64,000 nucleotides of DNA from Bdellovibrionales bacterium RIFOXYD12_FULL_39_22 (GTDB lineage Bacteria > Bdellovibrionota > Bacteriovoracia > Bacteriovoracales > Bacteriovoracaceae): positions 1-64,000 of the forward strand of contig MEQL01000025.1 in NCBI GenBank assembly GCA_001770205.1, in the 5' to 3' direction. This document shows, one piece after another, positions 1 through 8,384 of the stretch. Under the pieces are notes generated by a model. It searched no databases and was not told the origin of the DNA. It worked only from the letters and a program-made list of their open reading frames with translations. Numbering within the stretch: position 1 is the stretch's first letter; every line of letters starts with the position of its first letter. The translations under genes were made by a program, and so were the position numbers.

Positions 1-612
1 GTATAAAAACAATACCTGACAATACTGTTAGGTGTTCGTTTTTTTGGGGAAAACTTGACTAAATCAAGTTTTCCCATCTTATTAAAAAATGGTTGAAACA
101 TTTTTACCTGTATATTAAGCGGTATTCCCGCTCCAGCATCTACCACCGTAATGACTAGCCTATCTTGTTTGACCTTGCCACTAATATTTATCCACTTATC
201 CTTTAAATCTTTTATAGCATCAATACCATTACTGATCAGGTTTACAAAGACTTGTGAGAGATCACTCTCTCTGCATTGGATGATGGTCTTGCTTTCTACT
301 GGGGTAAAGGTGATCTTAACATTATTTTGTTTTATCTTGTCGGTTAAAATATCTAGTGATTCGTTAATGATCTCGTTTAAATCAAAATCTTCATATGGAT
401 CATTTTCAGAATCCCGGGAGAAGCTTTTTAATCCTTTGATTATTTTTGAAATTCTATGCACTGTTTTTTCGATCTTATGGCCAACATTAAATATATCTTC
501 AATAGTGGCATATTTTTTTTGCAGTTGGATTCCTTGCATTTGGAGAAATGTTAGAGGGTTATTTATTTCATGGGCAATCCCTGCTGCCATCTCTCCAAGA
601 GTTGACAACGGG
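1..612 (-). pseudogene. truncated sensor histidine kinase (HisKA + part of HATPase)
   Basis: Translating the minus strand gives a clear kinase core: the H-box (LGEMAAGIAHEINNPL) at about 605-560, the N-box (VFVNLISNGIDAI) near 250-210 and the G1 box (VDAGAGIP) near 140-118. It then reads MFQPFF, where the family normally continues into the F/G2 ATP-lid boxes. Instead the frame runs into an unrelated tail to the window edge. Upstream of the H-box only about 19 codons are open before a stop, and no sensor or dimerisation region is present. Both ends of the module are therefore missing. The loss of the ATP lid suggests it is non-functional. The right-hand break lies at about 605-612, where an oppositely oriented beta-helix protein begins. 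This is seen directly; why it is broken (rearrangement or assembly chimera) cannot be decided here. Confidence 0.7.
47..75. repeat. perfect 12-bp inverted repeat with 5-nt loop
   Basis: Arms at 47-58 (GGGAAAACTTGA) and 64-75 match perfectly as reverse complements, with a 5-nt loop. It sits exactly where the histidine kinase homology stops. The only T-run (40-45) lies upstream of the hairpin on the plus strand and no T-run follows it on either strand, so it is not a canonical intrinsic terminator. It could mark a recombination or insertion boundary. Confidence 0.6.
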
Positions 613-1690
613 AACCACTGGACGAGGAGGAATTGGTAACTTCAGTTCCAAAAATGACTACTGGGTAATTTCTAAATTAACGGCCTCCGGCCATTATGGT
701 GGAACAAGTGGCTTTGCAAACGGGCGAATTGTTGGCTGCGAATTTACTGGTAGAAGTGGCATAACGCCGCTGGGTGCCGGAGCACTAATAGATGCCGGGG
801 CAAATTTTGCAATTTCCTTTGGCGTAAATACCATTGATAATCTAAAGGTTTTTGGTAATTACCTTCATGATTTTGGTACACCCGCATCAAATAATAATTT
901 ATTGCATACTATGTACTTTAGAATTCGATCTAACACTAGAACATTGAGAGCTCCTGAAATTGGATGGAATTATTTACATGATAAAGATGGCCCTCGATTT
1001 GGGATTCATTATTATGATGAAGGTAGTGATGTAGATGGGGAGCCGGATGTTGGAACATTTATAGATGTTATGCGTATTCATGACAATGTTGTGAGGGATC
1101 AGACGGGGCCGGGAATAAATATAGGAACACTAACCTCTGGTACAAATAACGCCAACTTTAATGTAGAAATTTATAATAATCTTCTGATCGACTGCGGAAG
1201 AGATCGTGTGCTTACGGGAACGAATGTTCATGCCTTTCAAATTTACGGAGCACGAATGACTGGACACTTTTCCATTTACAATAATACCATATATGGATTT
1301 GGGGAACCAGAAAACGGAACCGGTTACGCACTATACATACCCAAAACGGCCTCTTTGGGAATTAAGTCTGAATTTGGTGGGTCTTTTGAGTTGAAGAATA
1401 ATATCTTCGTGGACACTAATAATTTAGAGTTTATTGATTTTAATAATTTGGCACTCCCCTCCACGTCCACAAATAATATATGGTATTCCTCCTATGGACA
1501 TCAACCTCCATCATTTGAAATTAATCCAATAATATCAAATCCCATGTTTGTAAACGCAGCATCTTTTGATTTTAATATTAGAGAGAATAGTCCGGGAAGA
1601 AATTCAGGCGCCGATACCAGCTCAGTGCTAACAACCGATATTCTCGGAGTAGTTAGAAACATATTTGATATTGGTGCATTTGAATATTAA
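548..1690 (+). CDS. right-handed beta-helix (pectate-lyase-like) protein, N-terminally truncated
   Basis: From about 612 onward the protein is rich in short N/G-bounded strands (NNTIYGFG, YNNLLID, KNNIFVD) typical of right-handed parallel beta-helix proteins. It ends in DIGAFEY, a common C-terminal signature of the extracellular beta-helix/choice-of-anchor type. The first about 20 codons after the ATG at 548 are antisense to the kinase fragment (its INNPL/LQMQG region), so they are unlikely to be native. No signal peptide is present, although the family is normally secreted. The simplest reading is a C-terminal fragment whose native start has been lost at the junction near 605. GGCC tetramers are sparse here compared with the rest of the window, hinting at different ancestry. 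Function and carbohydrate target cannot be assigned. Confidence 0.55.
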   Translation: MLEGYLFHGQSLLPSLQELTTGTTGRGGIGNFSSKNDYWVISKLTASGHYGGTSGFANGRIVGCEFTGRSGITPLGAGALIDAGANFAISFGVNTIDNLKVFGNYLHDFGTPASNNNLLHTMYFRIRSNTRTLRAPEIGWNYLHDKDGPRFGIHYYDEGSDVDGEPDVGTFIDVMRIHDNVVRDQTGPGINIGTLTSGTNNANFNVEIYNNLLIDCGRDRVLTGTNVHAFQIYGARMTGHFSIYNNTIYGFGEPENGTGYALYIPKTASLGIKSEFGGSFELKNNIFVDTNNLEFIDFNNLALPSTSTNNIWYSSYGHQPPSFEINPIISNPMFVNAASFDFNIRENSPGRNSGADTSSVLTTDILGVVRNIFDIGAFEY

Positions 1691-1715
1691 TACTCATACT
1701 CAATAAATATAATAA

Positions 1716-2777
1716 TTAGAAAAATTTAACTATTGATTCCCCATCAAATTTGTAAATCTCAACATAGTTTGGATGGAGATCCAAAAGCAGCTGTAGCGAC
1801 TCATTGTCACCATTAATGAAATTAGCAATCAGCTTGAAAGATACAATCGGAGGACCTTTCAAAAAATTTTCGTTGGGTAATCGTTCGAAAATTTTTTGCT
1901 CAAGTGGCAAAAAAATCTGAATGGGAAAATGTAATATAGTGGCATCCGCCACTTGCGATACTTTTGTTGATTTTCCAGCAAAAATGGACATCGCTGATTT
2001 AACTTCAAAACCCTCCAACCAATCCCCCGAACTTATCACCGTATTACACTCAGGCGTAATTACACCGCACTTTGTATAAAACTTTGCTGGCGCAAAAAAA
2101 GTGCCTGGCCGTATTATTCGATAGTCACGAAAATGCAGTAAAACATTTTCTGGATGATCCGCGGCCATAACTCCCCCAGCGATATGCGGAAGTCCCATTA
2201 TATGGCCAATCTCATGCCGAAGCACTTCAAATAAAACCCCATCATTTTTAAAAAGCCCCGGAGGAATATTACTATTTTTACCATATGCATGCGCACCAAT
2301 ATCTGAAGTGATATAGATAAATCCTTTTCCTCTAAGCATGATTTTGTCATAAGCTGTTCTGATTGTTAATCCAACATAATTTTCAAAACTTTCACCCATT
2401 GTGGCGAAAGTAGCAAGTTGCTCTGCGGATAAAGTGCCATAACCAAACTGAAATTTCACGTCTTCAAACCCATCACAATCTTGCAAAATGAAATTATGCA
2501 TACCTATTCCGGTCAACGATCCAACCGGCGCAAACTCAGACCTCCAATAGTCTATGGCGGCCTTAGTAATACGCAAAACATCCTCTTTGCTGGCGGAAAT
2601 ACCCTGTTCATCAAAGGCCAAACAATACTTTACATCAAAAAAGGTCCCTTCAATATCTTTTACAAACCATGGATTGTAGCGATCTTTGATAAACTCGCCT
2701 CCAGAGGATCCCCAATCTCCGGCCAAAAGTCCTGTGCAAGAAAACAGGAAACTAGTTATCAAAAATATCTTTCTCAT
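1716..2777 (-). CDS. secreted zinc metalloprotease, matrixin/metzincin-like
   Basis: The 353-aa protein starts at the ATG at 2777, which follows a GGAGGG ribosome-binding site. An in-frame start 12 codons earlier would add residues in front of the signal peptide. The N-terminus (MRKIFLITSFLFSC...) is a Sec or lipoprotein-type signal. The central HEIGHIMGLPH, around residue 187, is the extended HExxHxxGxxH zinc motif of metzincins. It is preceded by a segment that fits a matrixin-like fold (DYWRSEF, later YITSDIG). The C-terminal 120 residues have no recognisable domain. It is probably a periplasmic or secreted peptidase. Neighbours are another secreted protein (2846-3424) and the beta-helix fragment. 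The substrate is unknown. Confidence 0.7.
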   Translation of the reverse strand: MRKIFLITSFLFSCTGLLAGDWGSSGGEFIKDRYNPWFVKDIEGTFFDVKYCLAFDEQGISASKEDVLRITKAAIDYWRSEFAPVGSLTGIGMHNFILQDCDGFEDVKFQFGYGTLSAEQLATFATMGESFENYVGLTIRTAYDKIMLRGKGFIYITSDIGAHAYGKNSNIPPGLFKNDGVLFEVLRHEIGHIMGLPHIAGGVMAADHPENVLLHFRDYRIIRPGTFFAPAKFYTKCGVITPECNTVISSGDWLEGFEVKSAMSIFAGKSTKVSQVADATILHFPIQIFLPLEQKIFERLPNENFLKGPPIVSFKLIANFINGDNESLQLLLDLHPNYVEIYKFDGESIVKFF

Positions 2778-2845
2778 CGGCCCTCCAAATAAAAACCAGG
2801 CGGCCATGGCCAACCTGGTTTATTTCCATATTGTGATACCGATAA

Positions 2846-3424
2846 CTATTTCCTGACTTTCTGAAATTGACAACTAACTTTTTTCTCCATAACGCTATCT
2901 AATCCCATCCAAAAACCTAGTGTTGCATCAATATCCAGTTGTGAGTCAGATCTTTTTGAAAGGACACTAGCAATTCTGCCATTAAGTGGAAGTGGAAGAT
3001 CAGTTAGATCAATAGAAGTCAACGCTTGGGCCACTAGCGATCCATCTTCTTGCCAACGACTAGACCAAGCAACTGAAAGAAATGATCCAGCAAATGGACT
3101 TACAGTAGCTGAGCCATTCTCGCCAACACTAAAACTCTCTTTATTCACTGACAAATCAGAGCAATTTGTACGAGTAAGCTCAATTTCTACATCTACTTCT
3201 TCATCCGCAAGTCCACTACATTTACCGGCCCAATTTCCAGACATGTCTACACATTCTTCCTCTTTGGTGGCATGTTTTTGTGCCAAATAAGCTTGTCCAT
3301 ATTCTTCAATTTGCTTTCCAACTATCTTGTTTACAATTCCTGGAATTCCGTTAAGCGCAAACGCCGAAAATTGAAAAGAGCTGGCCACGACTAAAGATGC
3401 TAATAATTTTGTTCTTGTTTTCAT
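2846..3424 (-). CDS. secreted protein of unknown function
   Basis: The protein is 192 aa from the ATG at 3424. The AAGGAG eight bases upstream decides for this start over the one seven codons earlier. The N-terminal signal peptide (MKTRTKLLASLVVASSFQFSAFA) has a probable AFA cleavage site. The mature part contains four cysteines (CVDMSGNWAGKC, NCSDL and a C-terminal SCQF), compatible with disulphides in the periplasm. The G-N-W-x-G-x-C pattern followed by alternating hydrophobic strands resembles small periplasmic beta-barrel domains, but no family is recognised. It is separated from the protease gene by about 70 bp and may be co-transcribed with it. Confidence 0.6.
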   Translation of the reverse strand: MKTRTKLLASLVVASSFQFSAFALNGIPGIVNKIVGKQIEEYGQAYLAQKHATKEEECVDMSGNWAGKCSGLADEEVDVEIELTRTNCSDLSVNKESFSVGENGSATVSPFAGSFLSVAWSSRWQEDGSLVAQALTSIDLTDLPLPLNGRIASVLSKRSDSQLDIDATLGFWMGLDSVMEKKVSCQFQKVRK

Positions 3425-3530
3425 TTTGACTCTCCTTGATGTCATGTTATTAATTTGGTCTCATCATTTTTTGAATCAACCTTTCATGCTTTCATGATCG
3501 TCAAAATTTCCACTTTATTGTATTAATTAA

Positions 3531-3559
3531 TTGTCTAATTTTTATAAAATAGTTATACT
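3531..3559 (+). promoter_or_regulatory. sigma70-like promoter with near-leaderless start
   Basis: TTGTCT (3531-3536), a 17-bp spacer and TATACT (3554-3559) precede the ATG at 3571 by only 11 bp. The expected transcription start is thus within a few bases of the start codon. No Shine-Dalgarno sequence lies between them. This suggests a leaderless or nearly leaderless mRNA. Confidence 0.45.
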
Positions 3560-3570
3560 TTTTATATAAT

Positions 3571-4392
3571 ATGAATGTTTTTAGAGAAGATAACTACAAA
3601 GAGATCATAAAAAAACGGGTTAAAGAAGTGTCCAAGCTCAAGGCACAATCGTTAACTTTGCGTAAACTAGCACAAAGCATCTCCATTCAATATACCTATC
3701 TATCCAAGGCACTTAACCACGAGACTACTCACCTTAGTGAAGATAATCTTTATGATCTTTGCCAATATCTGGAATTTTTTCCTGATGAAGTAGACTTTAT
3801 ATTATTACTCCGATCTGCTCAGATTGCCAGTAGTCCAAAACGCAAAGATTTTCTCGCAAAAAAAATTTCCAAAATGCGTAAAGCAAAAGAATTGCATGCT
3901 GATCAAAGCTCCTCATATCCTACAGGCAGAGAGATAAATTTTTTACTTTCCCCTCTGGCATGGCTAACTTTTTTTGCTTTAGGCATAAAGGAAATACGTC
4001 ACGATCCGGGTTTGTTATGCAAGCTTTTAAATATTAATCTCTATCAACTCAAATCAATCTTACAAAATTTATCAGACTTAGATTTAATTAATACCGATGC
4101 AAATCTTTTGAATATAATCAAGATTAACAAGTATCACACCCACTACGGTGTCGATCATCCGCTGGCCCGTATTCATCAGCAAATGCTACGTCCCTTTTGC
4201 GACACACGCATCTTTACTTTACCAGAGCAAGATAAGTATCGCTTCATGGCCACCTTTAATGCAAATAACGCTAGCATCAAAATAATCCAGGATAAATTTT
4301 TGGACTTTATTAAAGAAGTTGAAAAAGTGGTAATACCTGCGCCTGGAGAGAATACCTTTCAGTTAAATTTCGATCTATTTAAATGGTTTTAA
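3571..4392 (+). CDS. TIGR02147-type regulatory protein (DUF4423)
   Basis: The 273-aa protein has an N-terminal helical, HTH-like region (LTLRKLAQSISIQYTYLSKALNH, then LSEDNLYDLCQYLEFFPDEVDFILLL). This order of motifs is characteristic of the TIGR02147 family, known mainly from Fibrobacter and Bdellovibrio relatives. The second half (DFIKEVEKVV region and HPLARIHQQML) matches the family's C-terminal part. It is likely a cytoplasmic DNA-binding regulator. The gene has no ribosome-binding site and a promoter immediately upstream, consistent with leaderless translation. Its 3' end overlaps the convergent lipoprotein gene by 18 bp. Targets are unknown; the flanking secreted-protein genes are the obvious candidates. 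Confidence 0.65.
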   Translation: MNVFREDNYKEIIKKRVKEVSKLKAQSLTLRKLAQSISIQYTYLSKALNHETTHLSEDNLYDLCQYLEFFPDEVDFILLLRSAQIASSPKRKDFLAKKISKMRKAKELHADQSSSYPTGREINFLLSPLAWLTFFALGIKEIRHDPGLLCKLLNINLYQLKSILQNLSDLDLINTDANLLNIIKINKYHTHYGVDHPLARIHQQMLRPFCDTRIFTLPEQDKYRFMATFNANNASIKIIQDKFLDFIKEVEKVVIPAPGENTFQLNFDLFKWF

Positions 4393-5013
4393 ATTTTTCA
4401 CAACTCCAGAAGAAGCTGGAAGAATTACCATCGCAAAAGAGAGCGGATCTATCATTTGCACAAAATCTTCTGATGAAATTTTACTATTGTCGACTAACAA
4501 AAATTTTACCAAATCATCATCTTCATTATCTCCATCATCTCCAGCTTCATTCTCTGTCCATCGCATAGTTGTTTTCAAAATACTCCTCATAGAAAAACTT
4601 CTCATTTCATAAGGGATATTTCTGGCCTTCAATATGTTTGTGTCAATGGCCAGCCATCCAAGAATAAAGGATCCATCGTAGGTCCTGGTTATTTGAGTGA
4701 TTTGATATCCCTCGATAGGCGAATCCGGATAAATAGACTCTGAAATGTTAACGTTACCAATTGAACATACGTAAAACTTGTTTCCATCTTGGCCCAAATA
4801 TACTCCTTTAGAAATACGACGAATGGTGGCATTCATCTTATTCAACGTCCCATCTTTATTTGGCATAGTAAATCTAAAACGACCCTCAAGGTTAGGCATA
4901 TCAATACGATATTTTTCAGTGCAAACTTGCTTTGTATAGTACATACAAGATTGTAACACTGGTAATAGTATGAAAATAACAGATAGTTTTGCTACCAAAT
5001 TTAACTTCGCCAT
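4375..5013 (-). CDS. putative lipoprotein, unknown function
   Basis: The 212-aa protein has a type II signal: hydrophobic stretch LSVIFILLPV and lipobox LQSC, with the acylated Cys at residue 23. AAGGAGG nine bases upstream supports the ATG at 5013. The mature part contains a beta-rich stretch (FRFTMPNKDG, YQITQITRTYDGSFILGWLAIDTN) and an acidic insert (DDGDNEDDD). No family is recognised. The 18-bp tail overlap with the TIGR02147-type gene leaves no room for a terminator between the convergent genes. Confidence 0.6.
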   Translation of the reverse strand: MAKLNLVAKLSVIFILLPVLQSCMYYTKQVCTEKYRIDMPNLEGRFRFTMPNKDGTLNKMNATIRRISKGVYLGQDGNKFYVCSIGNVNISESIYPDSPIEGYQITQITRTYDGSFILGWLAIDTNILKARNIPYEMRSFSMRSILKTTMRWTENEAGDDGDNEDDDLVKFLLVDNSKISSEDFVQMIDPLSFAMVILPASSGVVKNLKPFK

Positions 5014-5143
5014 AAACTATGCCCTCCTTCAAAAAAACCATTCAATTAAAGTATTAACAAATTAATACAGAGTATAAAGAAAAAAAATCGCAAATATAGC
5101 AAAAGTTTTTTTACATGACTAAAATATTAATTCGAAAAAAGTC

Positions 5144-5236
5144 TTTTGAAATTCTTACAAAATATTAATTTAGACTGACTAAAAAACTGCCCAACTATTA
5201 GACAGTCTAAATTAATATTTTGTAAGAATTTCAAAA
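5144..5236. repeat. long inverted repeat (39-bp arms, 38/39 matches)
   Basis: Arms 5144-5182 and 5198-5236 are reverse complements with one mismatch, around a 15-nt loop (5183-5197). A weaker continuation of the symmetry reaches about 14 bp outward. The unit AAAATATTAATT also occurs as a direct copy at 5121-5132 and 5159-5170. It lies in the only gene-free stretch longer than 300 bp (5014-5352). It could be a MITE-like relic or a bidirectional termination/processing hairpin; no T-run follows either arm. Confidence 0.75.
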
Positions 5237-5352
5237 ATCTATTTTCAATTTTAAATTTCGATTACCATCTAGGTAACGAATAACCGGGCCCGGCACTCGG
5301 GTGATGAATAAGCACATCAGTTCTGGGACAATATCCATATCGAGGAGCGGCC

Positions 5353-5955
5353 ATGAAAATTAAAATCATTTCAAAATTACCACTAATTGTCTTATCACTA
5401 TTTTCTATTACCTCTTTTGCAAACAGTGTTCTTGATGATATAGAGCGAAGTATTGTAAAAAATCATGATAAAGTAGGAACGGAAAAAGTTACTCCTGACG
5501 TGAGAAAACATGCGAACGATATCTGTAGATCGCCTTTTATTAAGAGAATTAACAAGTTTTTAGACACAAACACCAACTACGAGCTAATTAATGCAGATAC
5601 TCAAATTAGACCTGATCAACTGGACCAGTTTGACGAGAAAGATCGCACCGCAATAATGCAAGATTTTAATTATGACAAAGATCTTAAGGGCCATGTTTCG
5701 GCCTGGGTTTATACCAGCGGAGCAGGGGCTGAATATGATGGACGATATTTAGGCGCAGCATATTTTGCAAAAACATTATTGCTTGATATCGCTGCAGATA
5801 AAGTTGTCATCATTGAAGATGTGCGCATTTATGATTCAGGAAGAATTTCTTTTATGTTTTTAAAAGTAAGGCCAGACTCCTGTGAAGAGACAGAAGGGCG
5901 TCTTATGTTACGATCAAATTCTGATTCTTCTAATCGTATATATTTTGAGGATTAA
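5353..5955 (+). CDS. secreted protein of unknown function
   Basis: The 200-aa protein has a clear Sec signal peptide (MKIKIISKLPLIVLSLFSITSFA, cleavage after SFA). GAGGAG five bases before the ATG supports the start. The mature sequence has two cysteines (DICRSPF and DSCEETE) that may pair. A central block, YDGRYLGAAYFAKTLLLDIAADKVVIIEDVRIYDSGRIS given here only in part, looks like an alpha/beta domain with a conserved-looking G-Y-A core. No known family is recognised. It is monocistronic and convergent with the IorB gene. GGCC is sparse in this gene. Confidence 0.55.
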   Translation: MKIKIISKLPLIVLSLFSITSFANSVLDDIERSIVKNHDKVGTEKVTPDVRKHANDICRSPFIKRINKFLDTNTNYELINADTQIRPDQLDQFDEKDRTAIMQDFNYDKDLKGHVSAWVYTSGAGAEYDGRYLGAAYFAKTLLLDIAADKVVIIEDVRIYDSGRISFMFLKVRPDSCEETEGRLMLRSNSDSSNRIYFED

Positions 5956-6003
5956 AGTGACAAAATCGCCGAAAAAAGTAGTTGGTGGAGGTATCTATTT
6001 ATT

Positions 6004-6528
6004 TCAGATAGTCCATGGGAAATACCCCTTTTCTCTCGCTCGTGCAAACATCATTTCGCCGGCCGCTCTAGTATCACCATATTTTTCCATGGCCGCCTGA
6101 TGAAAATTTTCCACGATCAAAGTCCTTCCTAACTGCCGCAATACAGCTATAGGATCGCTAATCAAAAGTGGTCGATGACGTTCAATCCAAATAGGTGCAA
6201 TTTGCGAAGAACAAATGATCTTCGTCTGAGGGCCAAAATAGCGCTGAAAGCGTAAGGCCTCATACGGCTCCAATGCTATTAATAAATCCAGCTCTCTTTC
6301 TAAAATTTGCGACGAATAGTATTCATAATCTACAGTTTTAGAAAAAAATATTCTCATTGTTGAATATACTGAACCAAGTGTCTGTGCTCCACCTTTAAAA
6401 ATGGCCCCTTGAACCGAAAAACTACTTTTCTGAGATAGAGTCCAAATGGATTTAGTGAGACGAGAAATTCCCTGGCCACCGATTCCAGTAATAATTATGT
6501 TAAATGGTGGTTGATAGTGCAGTGACAT
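6004..6528 (-). CDS. iorB: indolepyruvate:ferredoxin oxidoreductase, beta subunit (IorB)
   Basis: The 174-aa protein carries the pyruvate/ketoisovalerate oxidoreductase gamma-type domain: NIIITGIGGQGISRLTKSIW at the N-terminus, then the SEVRG-equivalent region QGAIFKGGAQTLGSVYSTMRI. Together with IorA it would oxidatively decarboxylate aryl-pyruvates to aryl-acetyl-CoA while reducing ferredoxin. The start at 6528 shares one base with the IorA stop (TGATG), so the two are translationally coupled; a longer in-frame reading inside iorA is not needed. It is the last gene of the HgcAB-like operon. The family call is good; the true substrate is not shown by sequence. Confidence 0.85.
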   Translation of the reverse strand: MSLHYQPPFNIIITGIGGQGISRLTKSIWTLSQKSSFSVQGAIFKGGAQTLGSVYSTMRIFFSKTVDYEYYSSQILERELDLLIALEPYEALRFQRYFGPQTKIICSSQIAPIWIERHRPLLISDPIAVLRQLGRTLIVENFHQAAMEKYGDTRAAGEMMFARAREKGYFPWTI

Positions 6529-8384
6529 CAAACATCCTTTGCCAGTAATGCTTGCGCCAGTTTCATCCAATTAACATTGGCCGAGATGGCCCCGTTTGGG
6601 CAGACTTGCTTACAAACGCGGCATCGTTTGCAACGATCTAAATCAATGGAAAAATGTGGTAAGTTCGTTGTCTTTTTAACTATGGCCGGACATTGAAGCT
6701 CTCTATAACACAAAGTACAATCCTGGCATTTGGAACTATTAATTGTAGGAGAAAAGGCCTCTCTCCTTTTTATTGCCTGTGCAGGCAACATCTTCGAACA
6801 AGCACCTTTAACCCACAAAACCCGAACTCCTCGAGAGTGCACTAACTGCTTTAATTTTTTTTCATACGAAGATAAATCAAAAGCATCAACAGTAAATAAT
6901 TTGTCTACTCCCAAAGCATAAAGAAGCTTTTCATGGTCTAGCTTAGGATTAGAAGAAAGAGAGGCCTGGTGTCCAGTCATTGCAATATATTCATTATCAA
7001 AAACAAGGTGTAAAAGATCTACTTTGTTATGTACAGCAGAGGCAATTCCGCTAATACCCGCATGAAAAAAACTAGCATCTCCCCCTGTAGAGATGACTAA
7101 TTGAGAAGAGGCCATTGCCGTAATTCCCTGAGAAATTCCTACTCCGGCATTCATACACAAAAGCCAATCAGCACGCTGAGGAGGAAGAGAGGAGCAACCA
7201 ATATCTCCACCAATAACCCAACGATCATCTCCTTGTTCTGCCCGCAAAACCTTCTCGATGATATAAAAAGAGGCCCGATGAGGACAACCTTCACAAAAAG
7301 TTCCCAGTCGTTCTGGCACTTCTATCTCATGAGGTGCTTGCAAATTTTCTCCCATTTGTCTTATTGCAATATCAAATTTATCAGCAAAAAAATTGTAGAT
7401 CGAAGAAAAAGAGATTTCGCCGTAAGGCGTAAAAAAGATTTTTCCCTCCATGGCCGTTTGAATTTTTCCATAAAACAAAGATTTTAAACTATTTTCTAAA
7501 AATCCTCCCTGATCTTCAATCACTACCACTTCTTTTTTATTGGCAAAAAAAGGCAACAACTTTGCTTCATTTAGAGGATACGTCATATCAATATTGAGTA
7601 GATGAACTTTCTCACTTAGCTCTAATCTTAAAATAGACTCATAACTATGTCCAAAAGTGGCACCACGAGTAATAACTCCTATCGCGCTATTAGCATTAAA
7701 AAACTCTTTACCAAAAAAAACGTCCTGAGAGATTGTCTCCATTTTAGCAAATAATTTTTTACTGTTTGCTACACATTGAGCACCAACATTAATATAGCTG
7801 GCCGGATTTTTTATAAATTTAAACTCTCTCTGTGCTTGTCCAATTTTGCTTTCATCCGTCAACAGACTATCATGATTAAAACAAAGCCTAGTTGGTAAAA
7901 AGACAACTACGGCCGTGGCATATTTTTCTGACAATAAAAAGGCCTCTTTGGTTTGATAATAAATCTGCGAAATAGTAGTTGGTTCAAAAAGTGGTAAATT
8001 AATTTGGGGTAAATACCAATGAGGATCTTCCTCTCCAGTACTACATTGTGCCCCAGGATCGGTACCTACAACTAATAACATTCCTCCCCTAATACCAGTG
8101 TATCCAATATAGTTTAGCGGATCAGCGGCAATATTCATCCCGACATGCTTCATAACTACCATCGAGCGCGCGCCTGACAGACTTGCACCTAGGGCCGAAA
8201 GAGTGGCCACATGCTCATTGATGGCATCATTAAAAACCACACTGCCTTTGTATTTACTATTTAGTTCATAAATGGCCGGAGCAATCTTATTAACCGGTGA
8301 GCCGGGATAGTGGGAAAAATAATTAAGTCCCATCTCCATGGCCGCCCAAGCAACCGCCTCATTTCCATTAATAATATTTCTCAC
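6528..8384 (-). CDS. iorA: indolepyruvate:ferredoxin oxidoreductase, alpha subunit (IorA)
   Basis: The 618-aa length is usual for IorA. The N-terminal pyrimidine-binding domain includes the NEHVA glutamate around residue 57. The FCEGCPHR signature and TPP site (GGDIGCSSLP, then STGGDASFFHAGI and NEYIAMTG) lie in the middle. Two C-terminal [4Fe-4S] sites follow: CQDCTLCxxxxxCP near residue 553 and CKRCRVCKQVCP near 591. The start is GTG, overlapping the end of the HgcAB-like gene by 17 bp with AGGTG upstream. IorA normally degrades Phe/Tyr/Trp-derived 2-oxoacids. Here its operon position suggests it may also provide low-potential electrons for corrinoid reduction, which is inference. The segment after the pyrimidine domain (DPGAQCSTGEEDPH) resembles but does not exactly match the classical one. 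Confidence 0.88.
   Translation of the reverse strand: MRNIINGNEAVAWAAMEMGLNYFSHYPGSPVNKIAPAIYELNSKYKGSVVFNDAINEHVATLSALGASLSGARSMVVMKHVGMNIAADPLNYIGYTGIRGGMLLVVGTDPGAQCSTGEEDPHWYLPQINLPLFEPTTISQIYYQTKEAFLLSEKYATAVVVFLPTRLCFNHDSLLTDESKIGQAQREFKFIKNPASYINVGAQCVANSKKLFAKMETISQDVFFGKEFFNANSAIGVITRGATFGHSYESILRLELSEKVHLLNIDMTYPLNEAKLLPFFANKKEVVVIEDQGGFLENSLKSLFYGKIQTAMEGKIFFTPYGEISFSSIYNFFADKFDIAIRQMGENLQAPHEIEVPERLGTFCEGCPHRASFYIIEKVLRAEQGDDRWVIGGDIGCSSLPPQRADWLLCMNAGVGISQGITAMASSQLVISTGGDASFFHAGISGIASAVHNKVDLLHLVFDNEYIAMTGHQASLSSNPKLDHEKLLYALGVDKLFTVDAFDLSSYEKKLKQLVHSRGVRVLWVKGACSKMLPAQAIKRREAFSPTINSSKCQDCTLCYRELQCPAIVKKTTNLPHFSIDLDRCKRCRVCKQVCPNGAISANVNWMKLAQALLAKDV

Noticed and set aside
47-75. 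12-bp hairpin read as an intrinsic terminator
   Set aside because: The T-run lies before, not after, the hairpin on the plus strand, and A residues follow it on the minus strand.
151-639. Plus-strand open frame of 162 codons
   Set aside because: It is the antisense shadow of the histidine kinase fragment, whose minus-strand H, N and G1 boxes are recognisable.
5882-6100. 72-codon plus frame between 5353-5955 and iorB
   Set aside because: It overlaps the end of one gene and the antisense of iorB and has no domain or ribosome-binding site.
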